The position numbers and the translations under genes were made by a program. This document shows positions 36,450 to 45,486 of a stretch of DNA of 64,000 nucleotides, piece by piece. Position 1 is the first letter of the stretch. Each line of letters begins with the position of its first letter. Source of the stretch: Parachlamydiales bacterium (GTDB lineage: Bacteria; Chlamydiota; Chlamydiia; Chlamydiales; Parachlamydiaceae); the NCBI GenBank assembly GCA_020051075.1, contig JAGVJP010000120.1, forward strand, positions 47,492-111,491, read 5' to 3'. The notes below the pieces were generated by a model, which worked only from the letters and a program-made list of their open reading frames with translations, was not told where the DNA came from and ran no database searches.

Positions 36450-36490
36450 CGTCTCTCCTTTGCGTTAAAAAAAGGGGAGTATCTGAATAG
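36450..36490. repeat. R3 repeat copy
   Basis: CTCTCCTTTGCGTTAAAAAA, then GGGGAGTATCTGAATAGTTAA; a small inverted repeat (CTCCTTT / AAAGGGGAG). Between convergent genes. Confidence 0.65.
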
Positions 36491-36501
36491 TTAAATTTTA
36501 A

Positions 36502-37647
36502 CTAAATTAGATCTGAGGCGATGGTATCGTAAAATAGCATGCCTCTCTTTGTGAGGATGAGGACGTTGTTCTTCTTTGACAAGAAGTTCTCTGAGAGCAA
36601 TTTTTCAATCACCGACTCAGTGTCTTGCTCGAGAGGGCCGTGGATTTGTTGAAAATGGTCCAGGTCCACTCCTGTTTTCAACCGGAGCTGGATGGTTAAA
36701 AGTTCCCTTCTGCGAGCATCAGGAGTCAATTCTTCTTCAAAATCGCGGGGGAGGATCCCATCCTTCAGAAGCGTCGCATATTTATTGAGGTGTGCGATAT
36801 TGCGGAAACGTTGATTTTCCCAGTAGCTGAATGCGGAGGGACCAAAACCGAGAAATGGCCTCCCTATCCAATAGCCAGAATTATGCAGAGATTCATAGCC
36901 TGGGATGGCAAAAGCTGAAATTTCATACTGTTTGCATCCCATCGCTTCTAATTTTTCTATCGCCGTCTCATACATTGCTAAGCTAGTATCCTCGTCGGGA
37001 AGCAGGGGACGGAGCTGAGCTTGATTTTTAAAGAAGAGCGTATGCGGCTCTATCGTGAGATTATATAAGGACAGATGTGTGATGGGGAGATCATTAATGG
37101 CATCGAGGGTCGCTATCCATTGGGTGAGATTCTGCTTTGGCAAATCATACATCAAGTCGATGGAGAGATTGCCAATACCTGCCTGATGGATGGCGTGGAC
37201 TGCTTGAATGGCTGTTTCTGGCTGGTGGAGGCGCCCGAGAAGATGCAGGAGCTCTCCATTTAGCGTCTGCACACCTAGGCTCATCCGGTTGATTCCGCTG
37301 TCAGCATAGGCTTTCATCCAATCTATAGTGGCATTTTCTGGGTTGACTTCAAGAGTGATTTCAGCTTGCGGAGAGAGTGTGCGGGTTTGTTCTATCCGCC
37401 GTAGAAGTTGACCGATGCGCTCTGGGCCAAATAATGAAGGAGTCCCCCCTCCAAAGTAAATGGAGACAATATTTTTGTGCTGAAGGAGGGGGAGAACAAG
37501 GTCCCATTCTAGTAGGAACCCTTGCAGGAGATGGTCTTTGGAACTTTCGTTTTCAGGGACCACATAAAAATGGCAATAAGAGCACTTCCGCTTGCAAAAG
37601 GGGACATGAAAATAGAGGCTGATGTCTTCTTTACCATTCATTCGCAT
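36502..37647 (-). CDS. hemW: HemW/HemN-like radical SAM protein
   Basis: 381 residues from the ATG at 37647 (or 37641). YFHVPFCKRKCSYCHFYV carries the radical-SAM cysteines C18, C22, C25; IYFGGGTPSLF, LEVNPENAT, RMSLGVQTLN and LSLYNLTIEPHT follow. The size and CHF spacing fit HemW (heme chaperone) better than true coproporphyrinogen dehydrogenase, which has a longer N-terminus. The frame is open to 37845, but that extension overlaps the acidic upstream gene out of frame, so I excluded it. CT052 homolog by context. Confidence 0.85.
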   Translation of the reverse strand: MRMNGKEDISLYFHVPFCKRKCSYCHFYVVPENESSKDHLLQGFLLEWDLVLPLLQHKNIVSIYFGGGTPSLFGPERIGQLLRRIEQTRTLSPQAEITLEVNPENATIDWMKAYADSGINRMSLGVQTLNGELLHLLGRLHQPETAIQAVHAIHQAGIGNLSIDLMYDLPKQNLTQWIATLDAINDLPITHLSLYNLTIEPHTLFFKNQAQLRPLLPDEDTSLAMYETAIEKLEAMGCKQYEISAFAIPGYESLHNSGYWIGRPFLGFGPSAFSYWENQRFRNIAHLNKYATLLKDGILPRDFEEELTPDARRRELLTIQLRLKTGVDLDHFQQIHGPLEQDTESVIEKLLSENFLSKKNNVLILTKRGMLFYDTIASDLI

Positions 37648-38113
37648 CGGGGTCGATGATTCCTCCTCGGCGCCAGCGGTTTCTATCGCTGAAGTACGAT
37701 TCATCATCTTCCTCTTCTTCTTCTTCTCGTTCTGCACCCTCTTCGTCTTCGACATCCCGTTCTTCAGTGGTGTTTTCGACGCCGATAGCATCGGTTTCCA
37801 TGTCGAAGCCGGTTTCGTTAGCACCGATGGTTTCACCGATATCAATATCAGGGATTGTTGGCATGTCGTTATATCCAGGGCGGTTCACACCACGCTTGGG
37901 AACCATGTATTCTTCTGTTTCACCTGTTTCTTTAAGAAATTGAAGGCGATCTTTTTCCTCTTCGATTTTATGCTTTACCGCGAGGATCTCTTCTTTGTGT
38001 TTATCAACATCTTTTTTGGGGACGAGGCCTAGCTTTAGCCATTGTTCAAGATCATTAAGCTCTAATTCGAGTTTCTTAAGTCTTTCACTTTTAACATGTT
38101 TCATATCTTTCAT
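37631..38113 (-). CDS. Acidic hypothetical protein with N-terminal coiled coil
   Basis: 160 residues. Residues 1-65 are heptad-like helix (SERLKKLELELNDLEQWLKL, KHKIEEEKDRLQFLKE); the last 60 are highly acidic (EEGAEREEEEEEDDESYF), ending IIDPDANEW. Overlaps hemW by ~17 bp. In Chlamydia a small unknown gene (CT053) lies between hemN and sucA; this could be its equivalent, by position only. Confidence 0.65.
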   Translation of the reverse strand: MKDMKHVKSERLKKLELELNDLEQWLKLGLVPKKDVDKHKEEILAVKHKIEEEKDRLQFLKETGETEEYMVPKRGVNRPGYNDMPTIPDIDIGETIGANETGFDMETDAIGVENTTEERDVEDEEGAEREEEEEEDDESYFSDRNRWRRGGIIDPDANEW

Positions 38114-38270
38114 CCGCTTGCGTTGTCTTTGATCCTCTTCTCAATCGAATTCAAAAATTTGAGAATGGATCAAAGAGCGTACGATTTTAGAGACTTAATT
38201 GCAATAATTTCTCCATATAGGAATGGAGTGTTTTCAGTCAATAAGCAAAAAAACCTTTCCTCAGCAGCAG

Positions 38271-38570
38271 GTCAAAAACAGGATAGGCAAGATAAACAAA
38301 AAAACAGGATAGGCAGGATAAACAAAAAAACAAGATAGGCAGGATCGCTTCGCGGCAGGATAGGAAAGATAAAGAAAGAAATATGCAGTCAAATAATTAG
38401 AAGATAATAGTCTTTCTCATTTTCATTATCATGATTTTGAAACCCTCAATCCTACCCACCTTATTTTTTCTTTATCTTTCCCATCCTTCCTATCCTGTTT
38501 TTTTATCCTGCCTATCCTGCCGCGAAGAGATCCTGCTTATCCTGTTTTTTTGTTTATCCTGTATAATTGG
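38271..38570. repeat. R1 inverted repeat locus I
   Basis: Three CAGGATAGGCARGATAAACA units, then GATCGCTTCGCGGCAGGATA on the left; the right arm has CCTGCCGCGAAGAGATCCTGC, with one core change. It ends inside ccsA, giving that gene its -TG stop. The 38114-38553 gap holds no gene. Confidence 0.85.
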
Positions 38571-40155
38571 ATAGTTTGTGATGGCGCCAGATTGCACCAT
38601 TGATGAAAATAAGTTCTGCTGCACAAAACAGGTAATAGATTGACTCGCCTCCAGTGCCGAATCCATACGTATGGAGTCCTGTTCCCAATAGATAATTGAC
38701 TCCGTACCAGGTGAAACTGATGGCTAAAAAGCCCGCAACCGCTCCGATGGCAAGTCCAAAGTCTCCGATCTTTCGGAAGCGGTAGGCATGGATCCAGATG
38801 AGGTAGAGGCAGCTCGAAATAAATGCCCAAGATTCTTTTGGGTCCCAATCCCAAAAACGTCCCCAACTTTCGGCAGCCCAAATCCCCCCTAGGATTGTCC
38901 CTGTGATCAAACATAAAGTTCCGGCATAGAGGATCTGTAAAATCCTCTGAGCAAGCCAAGAAAGTGATTCAGCAGATTTATTTCGGATCAGAGTGATAAC
39001 GAGATAAAAATGACCTAACAAAGAAGCCAATAGGAAGAGTCCATAGCTGCCGACCACCATCAGAACATGCGTCGTCAACCAGAATTGTGAATCGAGCACA
39101 GCTTGCACCTGATCTAAACTATGGTGGAGATTGGTGACCTTGATTAAGATGAGTAAAATTGCAGATGACAAGGCAGCGGCTGATAGGATCAAGGTCTGCT
39201 TACGGAAAAATGGGACCGCAAAGACGGCGGCGAGGGCAACCCAAGGGACATAGATCACAGTTTCAAACATATTGGAAACGGGGGGGCGTTCTAAGATGTA
39301 GATGCGTAATCCCAGAAGAGCAGAGTGAATGATGAAAGCAGAAATTAATATTGAGAAGCCGATTTTTCTTATTGTGTTGTTAGCGGAGAAAAGAGTGAGG
39401 GCGGCGATGCAATATAGAGTGATGAGTAGAGGAATCCAAGGAAAGCTGATAAAGAGTCTTTCTGCTTTCAGCTGCATCATAGAAGGGTAGGTGAGTTGTT
39501 TTCCATGAGCCGGTTGGTAGATGTGTCCGGCTAATGACGAGGCATAAGAATCGTACAGAAGCTGGCTAAGCTCTCTTTCTACATTCTCTAAGTGAGGAGA
39601 ATGTTCTTGCAAGGCTCTCTGCATCTTCACATACGCTGCTTGCAATGCTGTGAATTGTTCATCTGGATAGACGGTGAAGTTGCTCACGAGGGTTAAATCG
39701 TTTTTCTTGGCATCAAAAGTTTTGATGGTAAGGGCGTGAAGAGGAAGCCATTCGCCGGAATTCAGTCGGCTTGGAAGCGATAGAAACAGTGAACTGCTAT
39801 TGTAGAGACGTTGTGAGATAGGAAATTCTCGCTCAAGAATGCTGCTGATTTCTCGTGGGGCGACAGCCTTGTCTTTGAGTTCTTGAAACCTCGACATAAA
39901 CGCCTCTTCTTTGCGGCGTTGTTCCTTCTCAGATGTCTCATAAATCCATAAAAGCGCTAAAGGGGAATGTGAAGTGCCTTCACCCTCTCTTTTTGGATGG
40001 GCTGCATCGTCCCGGTCCTGCATCCATAGCTGAGCATACGCTTCTGCAGGTCGGTATCTCCCCTTGTAGAGTACGGGGAATTCCTTCTCAGGAGCTGCCT
40101 CTAGACCAAAGATAAGACTGAATAAGCAAATCAAGAAAACATATCGATGATACAT
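38554..40155 (-). CDS. ccsA: Cytochrome c assembly protein CcsA/ResC
   Basis: 533 residues from the ATG at 40155, which has GAGGAT upstream and a signal-like start (MYHRYVFLICLFSLIFGLEA). The frame is open to 40200, but those 15 residues are encoded by an R3 repeat. N-terminal ~220 residues are periplasmic; then eight hydrophobic segments with the heme-handling WWD-type motif WGRFWDWDPKESWAF. With ResB upstream it forms the System II heme ligation machine. Ends -NYTG, the last codons lying in R1. Confidence 0.9.
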   Translation of the reverse strand: MYHRYVFLICLFSLIFGLEAAPEKEFPVLYKGRYRPAEAYAQLWMQDRDDAAHPKREGEGTSHSPLALLWIYETSEKEQRRKEEAFMSRFQELKDKAVAPREISSILEREFPISQRLYNSSSLFLSLPSRLNSGEWLPLHALTIKTFDAKKNDLTLVSNFTVYPDEQFTALQAAYVKMQRALQEHSPHLENVERELSQLLYDSYASSLAGHIYQPAHGKQLTYPSMMQLKAERLFISFPWIPLLITLYCIAALTLFSANNTIRKIGFSILISAFIIHSALLGLRIYILERPPVSNMFETVIYVPWVALAAVFAVPFFRKQTLILSAAALSSAILLILIKVTNLHHSLDQVQAVLDSQFWLTTHVLMVVGSYGLFLLASLLGHFYLVITLIRNKSAESLSWLAQRILQILYAGTLCLITGTILGGIWAAESWGRFWDWDPKESWAFISSCLYLIWIHAYRFRKIGDFGLAIGAVAGFLAISFTWYGVNYLLGTGLHTYGFGTGGESIYYLFCAAELIFINGAIWRHHKLSNYTG

Positions 40156-40162
40156 TAAAAAT

Positions 40163-40207
40163 CCTCTTTTGCTCCTTTGCGTTAAAAAAAGGAGAGACAT
40201 GAATAGT
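40163..40207. repeat. R3 repeat copy
   Basis: TTTGCTCCTTTGCGTTAAAAA, split here as CTCCTTTGCGTTAAAA plus AAGGAGAGACATGAATAG, between resB and ccsA. It provides an alternative upstream start (GTCTCTCC side) to ccsA and spans the whole intergenic space. Confidence 0.65.
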
Positions 40208-42588
40208 TACGTTTGTTTTGTATAGGGGCGCCACCAAAATAGCAGAGATGCGCCAAAAAAGACAAGGAAAGCTCCAGGATAGGTGAGAAAGTATTTTGCT
40301 GGGTCGTAGTTTACAATCAGCTGGATTCTCTTCAATTCTTGATTCGGGGCAGCCCCAATCCCTGCCAGATAGAAGCGATACCCATCCCAGGTTTCATAAA
40401 CTCTATTCATACTTAATGTCTGTTCAATCGGCTCTTTCCCTTTTTCTGTGATGAGGATATCGCTTTCATAACTATACACTTGCGATGAATTGGGGTAGGT
40501 GATGCTTCGGGCTTGCCTCAATCTAATTCGGTAAGGGATTTCTCTGATTTCAGGTTGAAAGCCAATTTTATACTCTCCCAAAACAGGCCATTTGATTCCA
40601 GCTGTTGTTGAATCGTAAGCGAGGGCTAAACGTTGTTTCTTTCCTCCTTGAGTGAAGTTGACAACAATTCCTGGAATATAATCTTCAAGTCTTTCAGGGG
40701 GTTCAGCAGATTTTAGGCTATTTGTCAGAGGAGATTCTAGGGTGAGATAGCTGATTATAGGGTCATCATCAAGATGATGTCCTTTCCAATAGCTCTCAAG
40801 CTCTTCCCATAATTCATCTTCCTTTGCCGACTCGTTTGCGATGAGTGAGGGGTAATCGATTTCAAATATTTTTAGATAGGCGGATAATAGTGCGGCATGT
40901 TCATTGACTGTTAACACTTCAGGCAGAGGGAGAGGGGGGAGGGACGATGCAATTGAAGCCATTTGCCTGGAAAGGAGGGTGGGGAGAGTTCGTTCGAACT
41001 TCTCACTTTTCAACTCATCTACAAAAGGCCATTTTGTTCTTCTAAGTTCATTTTCGAGATCAGAGCCGCGCTCAACAGCAGCTTGAATCTGCTTGATGAA
41101 GCTGTTAGTCCAAAGGACGGCTTGCAGAGTTTCTCTTGGCAGCTCTTTCCAGTTTATCTGCAAGAGTGTTTGTTCAATCCTGGGAGATAGTGTCCTAGGG
41201 GAGTGGAATAATACATCGGGGGCGTTGTGCCATTCGTAAAGAAATTCGATCAGAAGTTCTGTAAAATCCGTTTCCGCTTGTGCTGCCGCTTTGGCAAAGA
41301 GTTCTAAAGGCGGAGATAAAGGAGGCGGGTTGACCATCGCTTGTCGGAGCTGTTCTTGGAGACGCTCCTTTTTCGCTAATTCCAATTCTGCACGTCCAGA
41401 TGGAAATGAGGGAGCGAGCAGTTGTGCCTGCACGGTGTAACCACCAAAACCTTGATCATAGGCTGTCATCACTTGGTGTTTGTCGGAGTGGAAAGGCTTC
41501 TGCGAGATCCTTCCAAATTTGTCTAATGCAACAAGCCAGACATTTTCTTCTTTATCCTCGATGATGCAGAGAAGATTAGAAGCTCTTTTAAGGTCAATTT
41601 TTTCTGTTGCCGGCATCCATCGATAGGGGTGAGAGTGAACCATGAGGGCGTCTGGTCCTGTTAGAGGGAGGCGTAGTTCTCGACCGGGAGATGAAATGAT
41701 GAGAGCTGATTTCAGGTCTTGTTCAGGCTCGTTTAATTGGATCAGATCTAAGCGGACTGATACTTTTCCACGGTCATTGTCTAATCCTTCCTGTAAAACT
41801 TTGGAGAGAGGAATCTCAGTAGCGGGTGCTAAAGGATCGTCAGAAGAGATATGCATGGTGAGCTGAAGAGGATAAATTTCTTTTAATGCTGCTTCGATGT
41901 GATCCACTCTTAAACAAAGCAACCCGCAACGTTCCTCTCTTTGTCCATAAATCGATGAGTAGATGAATGGGGGAAGAGGATCTCCTTCTTTCCATTTTTG
42001 AATGGGAAGTGCTGGAAGGCCGTATAGATAGGATTTGTCTTGCTTTACCCACGTTTCAAATTTCTCCTTCACATGAGGAGCCGAACCAACAACTTTACAT
42101 TTTAAAGAAGGAAAAAGTCGAGAGTAATAGACACTTCGTGAAAGCGTCGACAGCGGGATCGTATCACAGATCGTTTCAAAAGGATGATCTCCTTTTTTTT
42201 CAAGGGTCAATGCATAAGTGTGGGGGATGAACAGGCGATCATTGCCGCTCCCCTCCCAAACAAAGAGGTTGCCTTGAAGGCCATGCCGATTTTTCACCAT
42301 CGTCCCAGCGATGATCATCAGCAGTCCAAGGTGAGTCATCAAAAAGGGGATGTGTTTGGTTTTGAACGGCCATCGTCGCAGGGCGGAGAAGAGGATGTTG
42401 ATGAAGAAACAGGCTAGGAGGAGTTGAAATCCGGGGTGGTGATAGGTCCATTGTGCAGCGTAAAGGTGCGAGCCTGTTCGACTTTCTAGGAGAGTTCCAA
42501 CAATCACAGTCACAGCGGCTAACGCAATGAGTGCAATGGCAAAGTAAATGCTAGCAAGGAATGCGAAAATCCGTTTGAGTCTATTCAT
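40207..42588 (-). CDS. resB: Cytochrome c biogenesis protein ResB/CcsB
   Basis: 793 residues from the ATG at 42588 (AAAGG upstream). Three early hydrophobic segments (FLASIYFAIALIALAAVTVI; FQLLLACFFINILFS; LMTHLGLLMIIAGTMV), a very large periplasmic domain, and a last helix (FLTYPGAFLVFFGASLLFWW). GTLLESRTG and the H in the third helix fit ResB. At ~790 residues it is longer than the usual ~450-650; the excess is in the periplasmic domain. Operon with ccsA. Confidence 0.88.
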   Translation of the reverse strand: MNRLKRIFAFLASIYFAIALIALAAVTVIVGTLLESRTGSHLYAAQWTYHHPGFQLLLACFFINILFSALRRWPFKTKHIPFLMTHLGLLMIIAGTMVKNRHGLQGNLFVWEGSGNDRLFIPHTYALTLEKKGDHPFETICDTIPLSTLSRSVYYSRLFPSLKCKVVGSAPHVKEKFETWVKQDKSYLYGLPALPIQKWKEGDPLPPFIYSSIYGQREERCGLLCLRVDHIEAALKEIYPLQLTMHISSDDPLAPATEIPLSKVLQEGLDNDRGKVSVRLDLIQLNEPEQDLKSALIISSPGRELRLPLTGPDALMVHSHPYRWMPATEKIDLKRASNLLCIIEDKEENVWLVALDKFGRISQKPFHSDKHQVMTAYDQGFGGYTVQAQLLAPSFPSGRAELELAKKERLQEQLRQAMVNPPPLSPPLELFAKAAAQAETDFTELLIEFLYEWHNAPDVLFHSPRTLSPRIEQTLLQINWKELPRETLQAVLWTNSFIKQIQAAVERGSDLENELRRTKWPFVDELKSEKFERTLPTLLSRQMASIASSLPPLPLPEVLTVNEHAALLSAYLKIFEIDYPSLIANESAKEDELWEELESYWKGHHLDDDPIISYLTLESPLTNSLKSAEPPERLEDYIPGIVVNFTQGGKKQRLALAYDSTTAGIKWPVLGEYKIGFQPEIREIPYRIRLRQARSITYPNSSQVYSYESDILITEKGKEPIEQTLSMNRVYETWDGYRFYLAGIGAAPNQELKRIQLIVNYDPAKYFLTYPGAFLVFFGASLLFWWRPYTKQT

Positions 42589-42608
42589 CCCTAAGCCTTT
42601 CCCGCTAA

Positions 42609-42815
42609 ACAAGAATAACAGGATGGGCAAGATCGCTTCACGGAAGGATAAGCATGATGATAGGACAATTTAAGCAACCCTTTCTATCTTATACGGATCA
42701 GTCTAAGCATCTCTTCGTCTTGAAGCCCTGCAGGCTGGGATATGGGCGGGGCTTTAACCTTATGCGTATGTCTGTCCATCCTGCCGTGAAGCGATTTCGA
42801 CTAACCTGTTTTTTA
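42609..42815. repeat. R1 inverted repeat locus J, degenerate
   Basis: Left piece CAGGATGGGCAAGATCGCTTC with ACGGAAGGATAAGC; right piece CCATCCTGCCGTGAAGCGAT. Core bases are mutated (CACGG for CGCGG) in both arms in a matching way. A further AAGCCC/GGGCTT pair lies at 42721-42757. No gene seen between 42816 and 43018. Confidence 0.7.
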
Positions 42816-43018
42816 TGCTGGGAAGTTTCGTTTTTGTGTATTTGGATTGTATATGTATCACACTTATACGACAAGATTTTTTGGAATCAAATCAATCAGT
42901 TTTTAACTTGAACTTTTTCTCAGTCATCTTAGTTATGAATTTTTTTGATTCTACATAGGTTTTTGAGAGCGTTGTGTGTTCGGAGATCTTTCTATGTCTA
43001 AGCTCCATTTGAACAGCT

Positions 43019-43261
43019 TCACATCATAATTGCTGATGGACCGAAATTTGTGCCGAGAGCAGTAGGCTCAAATCCTTCATAATGATATAACAGAATATCC
43101 CTCCCCAGGACTTCTACTTTAGGATAGATATCGGGATCTACATGTGTTATAGGCGTTCCAGGTGGGTTCCGATGTTTTATTATAGAGGGATAAGCAATGT
43201 CCTGCCTATCCCAAGAGAGTAATACGCTGAGGGACCATAAGTTGCAACGCAACCTAAACAA
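43019..43261 (-). CDS. Doubtful small ORF
   Basis: 80 codons with only a TTG start and no ribosome-binding site. Segments such as PPGTPITHVDPDIYPKVEVL and GRDILLYHYEGFEPTALG look protein-like, so it may be a remnant of a gene rather than chance. No family recognised. Confidence 0.25.
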   Translation of the reverse strand: MFRLRCNLWSLSVLLSWDRQDIAYPSIIKHRNPPGTPITHVDPDIYPKVEVLGRDILLYHYEGFEPTALGTNFGPSAIMM

Positions 43262-43362
43262 TCAATCAAATTACCATACATAAATCAAATATTTTATTAT
43301 TTAAATAATAACAATAACTTTTCTTAATCGTTCAAAGAAAAAACTACTTTTTATTCCATTGA

Positions 43363-44301
43363 TTACTGTTGTTTCCCCCTCCAAATCCACGAGAACCATC
43401 CATTTGTTTTGTTAGAAGAAGAAGTTGGAATAGAAGAAGAACTTGAAATAGAAGGAGAGTTCGAACTAGACGAAGAACTTGAAATAGAAAGAGATCTTGA
43501 GCTAGACGAAGAACTTGAACTAGAGGAAGAACTTGAACTAGAGGAAGAACTTGAACTAGAGGAAGAACTTGAACTAGAAGGAGATCTTGAGCTAGACGAA
43601 GAACTTGAACTAGAAGGAGATCTTGAGCTAGACGAAGAACTTGAACTAGAGGAAGAACTTGAACTAGAGGAAGAACTTGAGCTAGACGAAGAACTTGAGC
43701 TAGGTAGTGACGACCAATAGTCATTATGTTGAATTGGAGAACTTGAGCTATACTGAAATTGTGACGAATAGCCTTGTGGAAGCGAAGAGCTTGAGCTAGA
43801 CGAAGAACTCGAGGAATAGTCTGAGAGCGGGGTGTAATTACGATAAGGAGGTGCCAAAACATCCTTGTCATCAATTAAGGGAAGAGGTGGACAAGGATGA
43901 TTAGAACTCGAACTAGACGAAGAATCACCAAACTGTACTGAATTTAATGACGGTATTTTTTGCTCGAAGGAAAGCGGATGCGGTGAATCATCATCAGAAG
44001 TCGAACTAGACGAAGAATCATCATCAGAACTCGAACTAGACGAAGAATCATCAAACTGTGCTGAATTTGATCGCGGTGTTTCAGACGTATTGGTTGGTGT
44101 GGATTGATGCTGCTGTATAGTCTGTTGCGCTGTATCATTAGCTTTTTTTGTGGTATTCATTGCTTGTTGTATCCATGAATAGCATCTTCCTCGGAAAACA
44201 ATCCCTAATATGACTAGGCCAAGTAAGCAAGCAGAGAGGACTTTGTGTTTGATTATTAGGCTTTTCATTCCATCTGATAATCTACTGATATTTGTAAGCA
44301 T
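43363..44301 (-). CDS. Poly-serine membrane-anchored protein
   Basis: 312 residues. One hydrophobic segment at ~21-37 (LSACLLGLVILGIVF) follows a short basic stretch. Then come Asp/Ser blocks (DDSSSSSSSDDDSSSSSTSD) and a run of well over 80 nearly pure serines broken only by RSP, RSL and NSP, ending WFSWIWRGKQQ. The poly-Ser DNA is an 18-bp tandem repeat in which AGT/AGC alternates with TCN serine codons. Probably exported or surface-displayed, or an inclusion-membrane type protein with a single anchor; unproven. Shares the chlamydial CT047-CT055 interval, where variable Ser-rich proteins (CT049-CT051) occur, by memory. Confidence 0.65.
   Translation of the reverse strand: MLTNISRLSDGMKSLIIKHKVLSACLLGLVILGIVFRGRCYSWIQQAMNTTKKANDTAQQTIQQHQSTPTNTSETPRSNSAQFDDSSSSSSSDDDSSSSSTSDDDSPHPLSFEQKIPSLNSVQFGDSSSSSSSNHPCPPLPLIDDKDVLAPPYRNYTPLSDYSSSSSSSSSSSLPQGYSSQFQYSSSSPIQHNDYWSSLPSSSSSSSSSSSSSSSSSSSSSSSSSSRSPSSSSSSSSSRSPSSSSSSSSSSSSSSSSSSSSSSSSSSSRSLSISSSSSSSNSPSISSSSSIPTSSSNKTNGWFSWIWRGKQQ
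43427..43712. repeat. 18-bp coding tandem repeat
   Basis: On the plus strand the unit is GAAGAACTTGAACTAGAG with variants GGAGATCTTGAGCTAGAC and GAAGAACTTGAGCTAGAC; about 15 units. The unit length is a multiple of three and has no stop in several frames, so indels of whole units keep the gene open. Further GAACTAGACGAAGAATC blocks occur at 43910-44045. Confidence 0.9.
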
Positions 44302-44395
44302 GATTCAATCTCTTTTTGTTTAAGTTTGTTAAATAAAAATCAATGGTATCATTTGATGAAATAATAGTCAATAATATTGTGTTGAGCGAACACTT

Positions 44396-44467
44396 CTTTG
44401 GGAACAATCTAACATCCCAGACGATATGAGAGAGCAGGTTAACGTGCATTATATTAATGATAACTGA
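44396..44467 (+). pseudogene. Fragment of a paralog of the 44497 gene
   Basis: Codes LWEQSNIPDDMREQVNVHYI then NDN-stop. The intact gene downstream has VWEQSDIPNDMREQINVHFI at 45157-45216. The fragment is in frame, and most base changes are silent or conservative, so it was a working copy before loss. Upstream of it only ~15 more bases are alignable. Confidence 0.75.
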
Positions 44468-44496
44468 GACATCTAATTGTAGAGGGATAAGACGTG

Positions 44497-45486
44497 ATGA
44501 GACACTCAAAAAAAATGTGGTTAGCAATTCTGAGAGCCCCGTTAGTTTTTGTTGGGGGAATGATCATAACCCTCCTCGGCATGGCCTCTCTCAATGCCGA
44601 TCTAGATGCAAGGAGGAGTAATGAGTATCCTGTAGCGAGCAGCGGATTTTCCACGCTTCTGTTCGACGAAAACGGTCGTCCGAGCTTCGAACTAATGCAG
44701 CTTCTGAAGATTGTTGGGATGGACAACTTAAATGAATCCGAAGAGCCTATCGCACAAATCAACCGTTGGGCGCAGAAAAACCTTTTACGGCAAGGAGAAC
44801 GCTGGGAGGAGCAGACAAGCAGGTTTGAGGAGTTGAAAACAAAGATCAAACCCCTTCTAGCAGATTTGGGATTCGTCAACGCGACTGCTCCACAGTTTAA
44901 TCCCTATCAAGGAGCCATTGTACATGGAGCTCTTTTGCCAACAGTCCGTCTTCGACTCTACTATCTTGTTGAACAGTGGAAAAAAGGGGTGAGATTTACC
45001 CATCTTTATTTCTTGAGCGGTGAACGCCCTCTAGAAGGACAATATGAGAATAACCAAGCCTTAGTCACAGAAGAGGGGTCGCCATTGAAAATAAGACGAG
45101 AATGGCAGGTACCTGCAGAACTCCCAAAAACAGAATGCGGGATGATCCAACTTGTTTGGGAACAGTCTGACATCCCAAACGATATGCGAGAGCAGATCAA
45201 CGTGCATTTTATCAACGCACCAATGAAACAAGACATTCGAAGTGCAAAACTCCTCCGCCCGACAACAGATGATTCAGTCGAGAGGTGGTTGCAAGCCTTG
45301 CCTCCGCATGGCCGCTATTTAGCCATCTCCAATGCTCCATATACCCACCGACAAGATGTCGTGATACGGAAATTAGCTCCAAAAGACGATTTCGAATTCG
45401 ATACTATCGGACCCGCTGCTGAGGATCGCGTGAAAATGGCGATTTTGCTCGATGAGCTGGCACGGACAATTTTTCAGAAGCAATAG
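44497..45486 (+). CDS. Exported protein of unknown function
   Basis: 329 residues, start ATG 44497 with GAGGGATAAGACGTG upstream. The N-terminus (MRHSKKMWLAILRAPLVFVG, GMIITLLGMASLNA) is a signal peptide or anchor. The body has GAIVHGALLPTVRLRLYYLV and RFTHLYFLSGERPLEGQYEN, and it ends ...DRVKMAILLDELARTIFQKQ. The strand-turn-SGERP pattern recalls DUF218/SanA-like folds but is not enough for a call. A fragment of a second copy lies immediately upstream. Confidence 0.65.
   Translation: MRHSKKMWLAILRAPLVFVGGMIITLLGMASLNADLDARRSNEYPVASSGFSTLLFDENGRPSFELMQLLKIVGMDNLNESEEPIAQINRWAQKNLLRQGERWEEQTSRFEELKTKIKPLLADLGFVNATAPQFNPYQGAIVHGALLPTVRLRLYYLVEQWKKGVRFTHLYFLSGERPLEGQYENNQALVTEEGSPLKIRREWQVPAELPKTECGMIQLVWEQSDIPNDMREQINVHFINAPMKQDIRSAKLLRPTTDDSVERWLQALPPHGRYLAISNAPYTHRQDVVIRKLAPKDDFEFDTIGPAAEDRVKMAILLDELARTIFQKQ

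Noticed and set aside
37648..37845. 66-residue N-terminal extension of HemW
   Set aside because: Overlaps the acidic protein gene in another frame; HemW homology starts at about 37641.
42654..42911. 85-codon plus-strand frame
   Set aside because: Lies across degenerate R1 sequence; amino-acid pattern is not coding-like.
43344..43874. 176-codon frame (VLRLAQDLLLVQ repeats) and the plus-strand Glu/Leu repeat frame at 43409-43720
   Set aside because: Both are shadows of the 18-bp repeat, whose unit length keeps other frames open. Only the poly-serine frame has a normal start, a membrane anchor and coding sequence outside the repeat.
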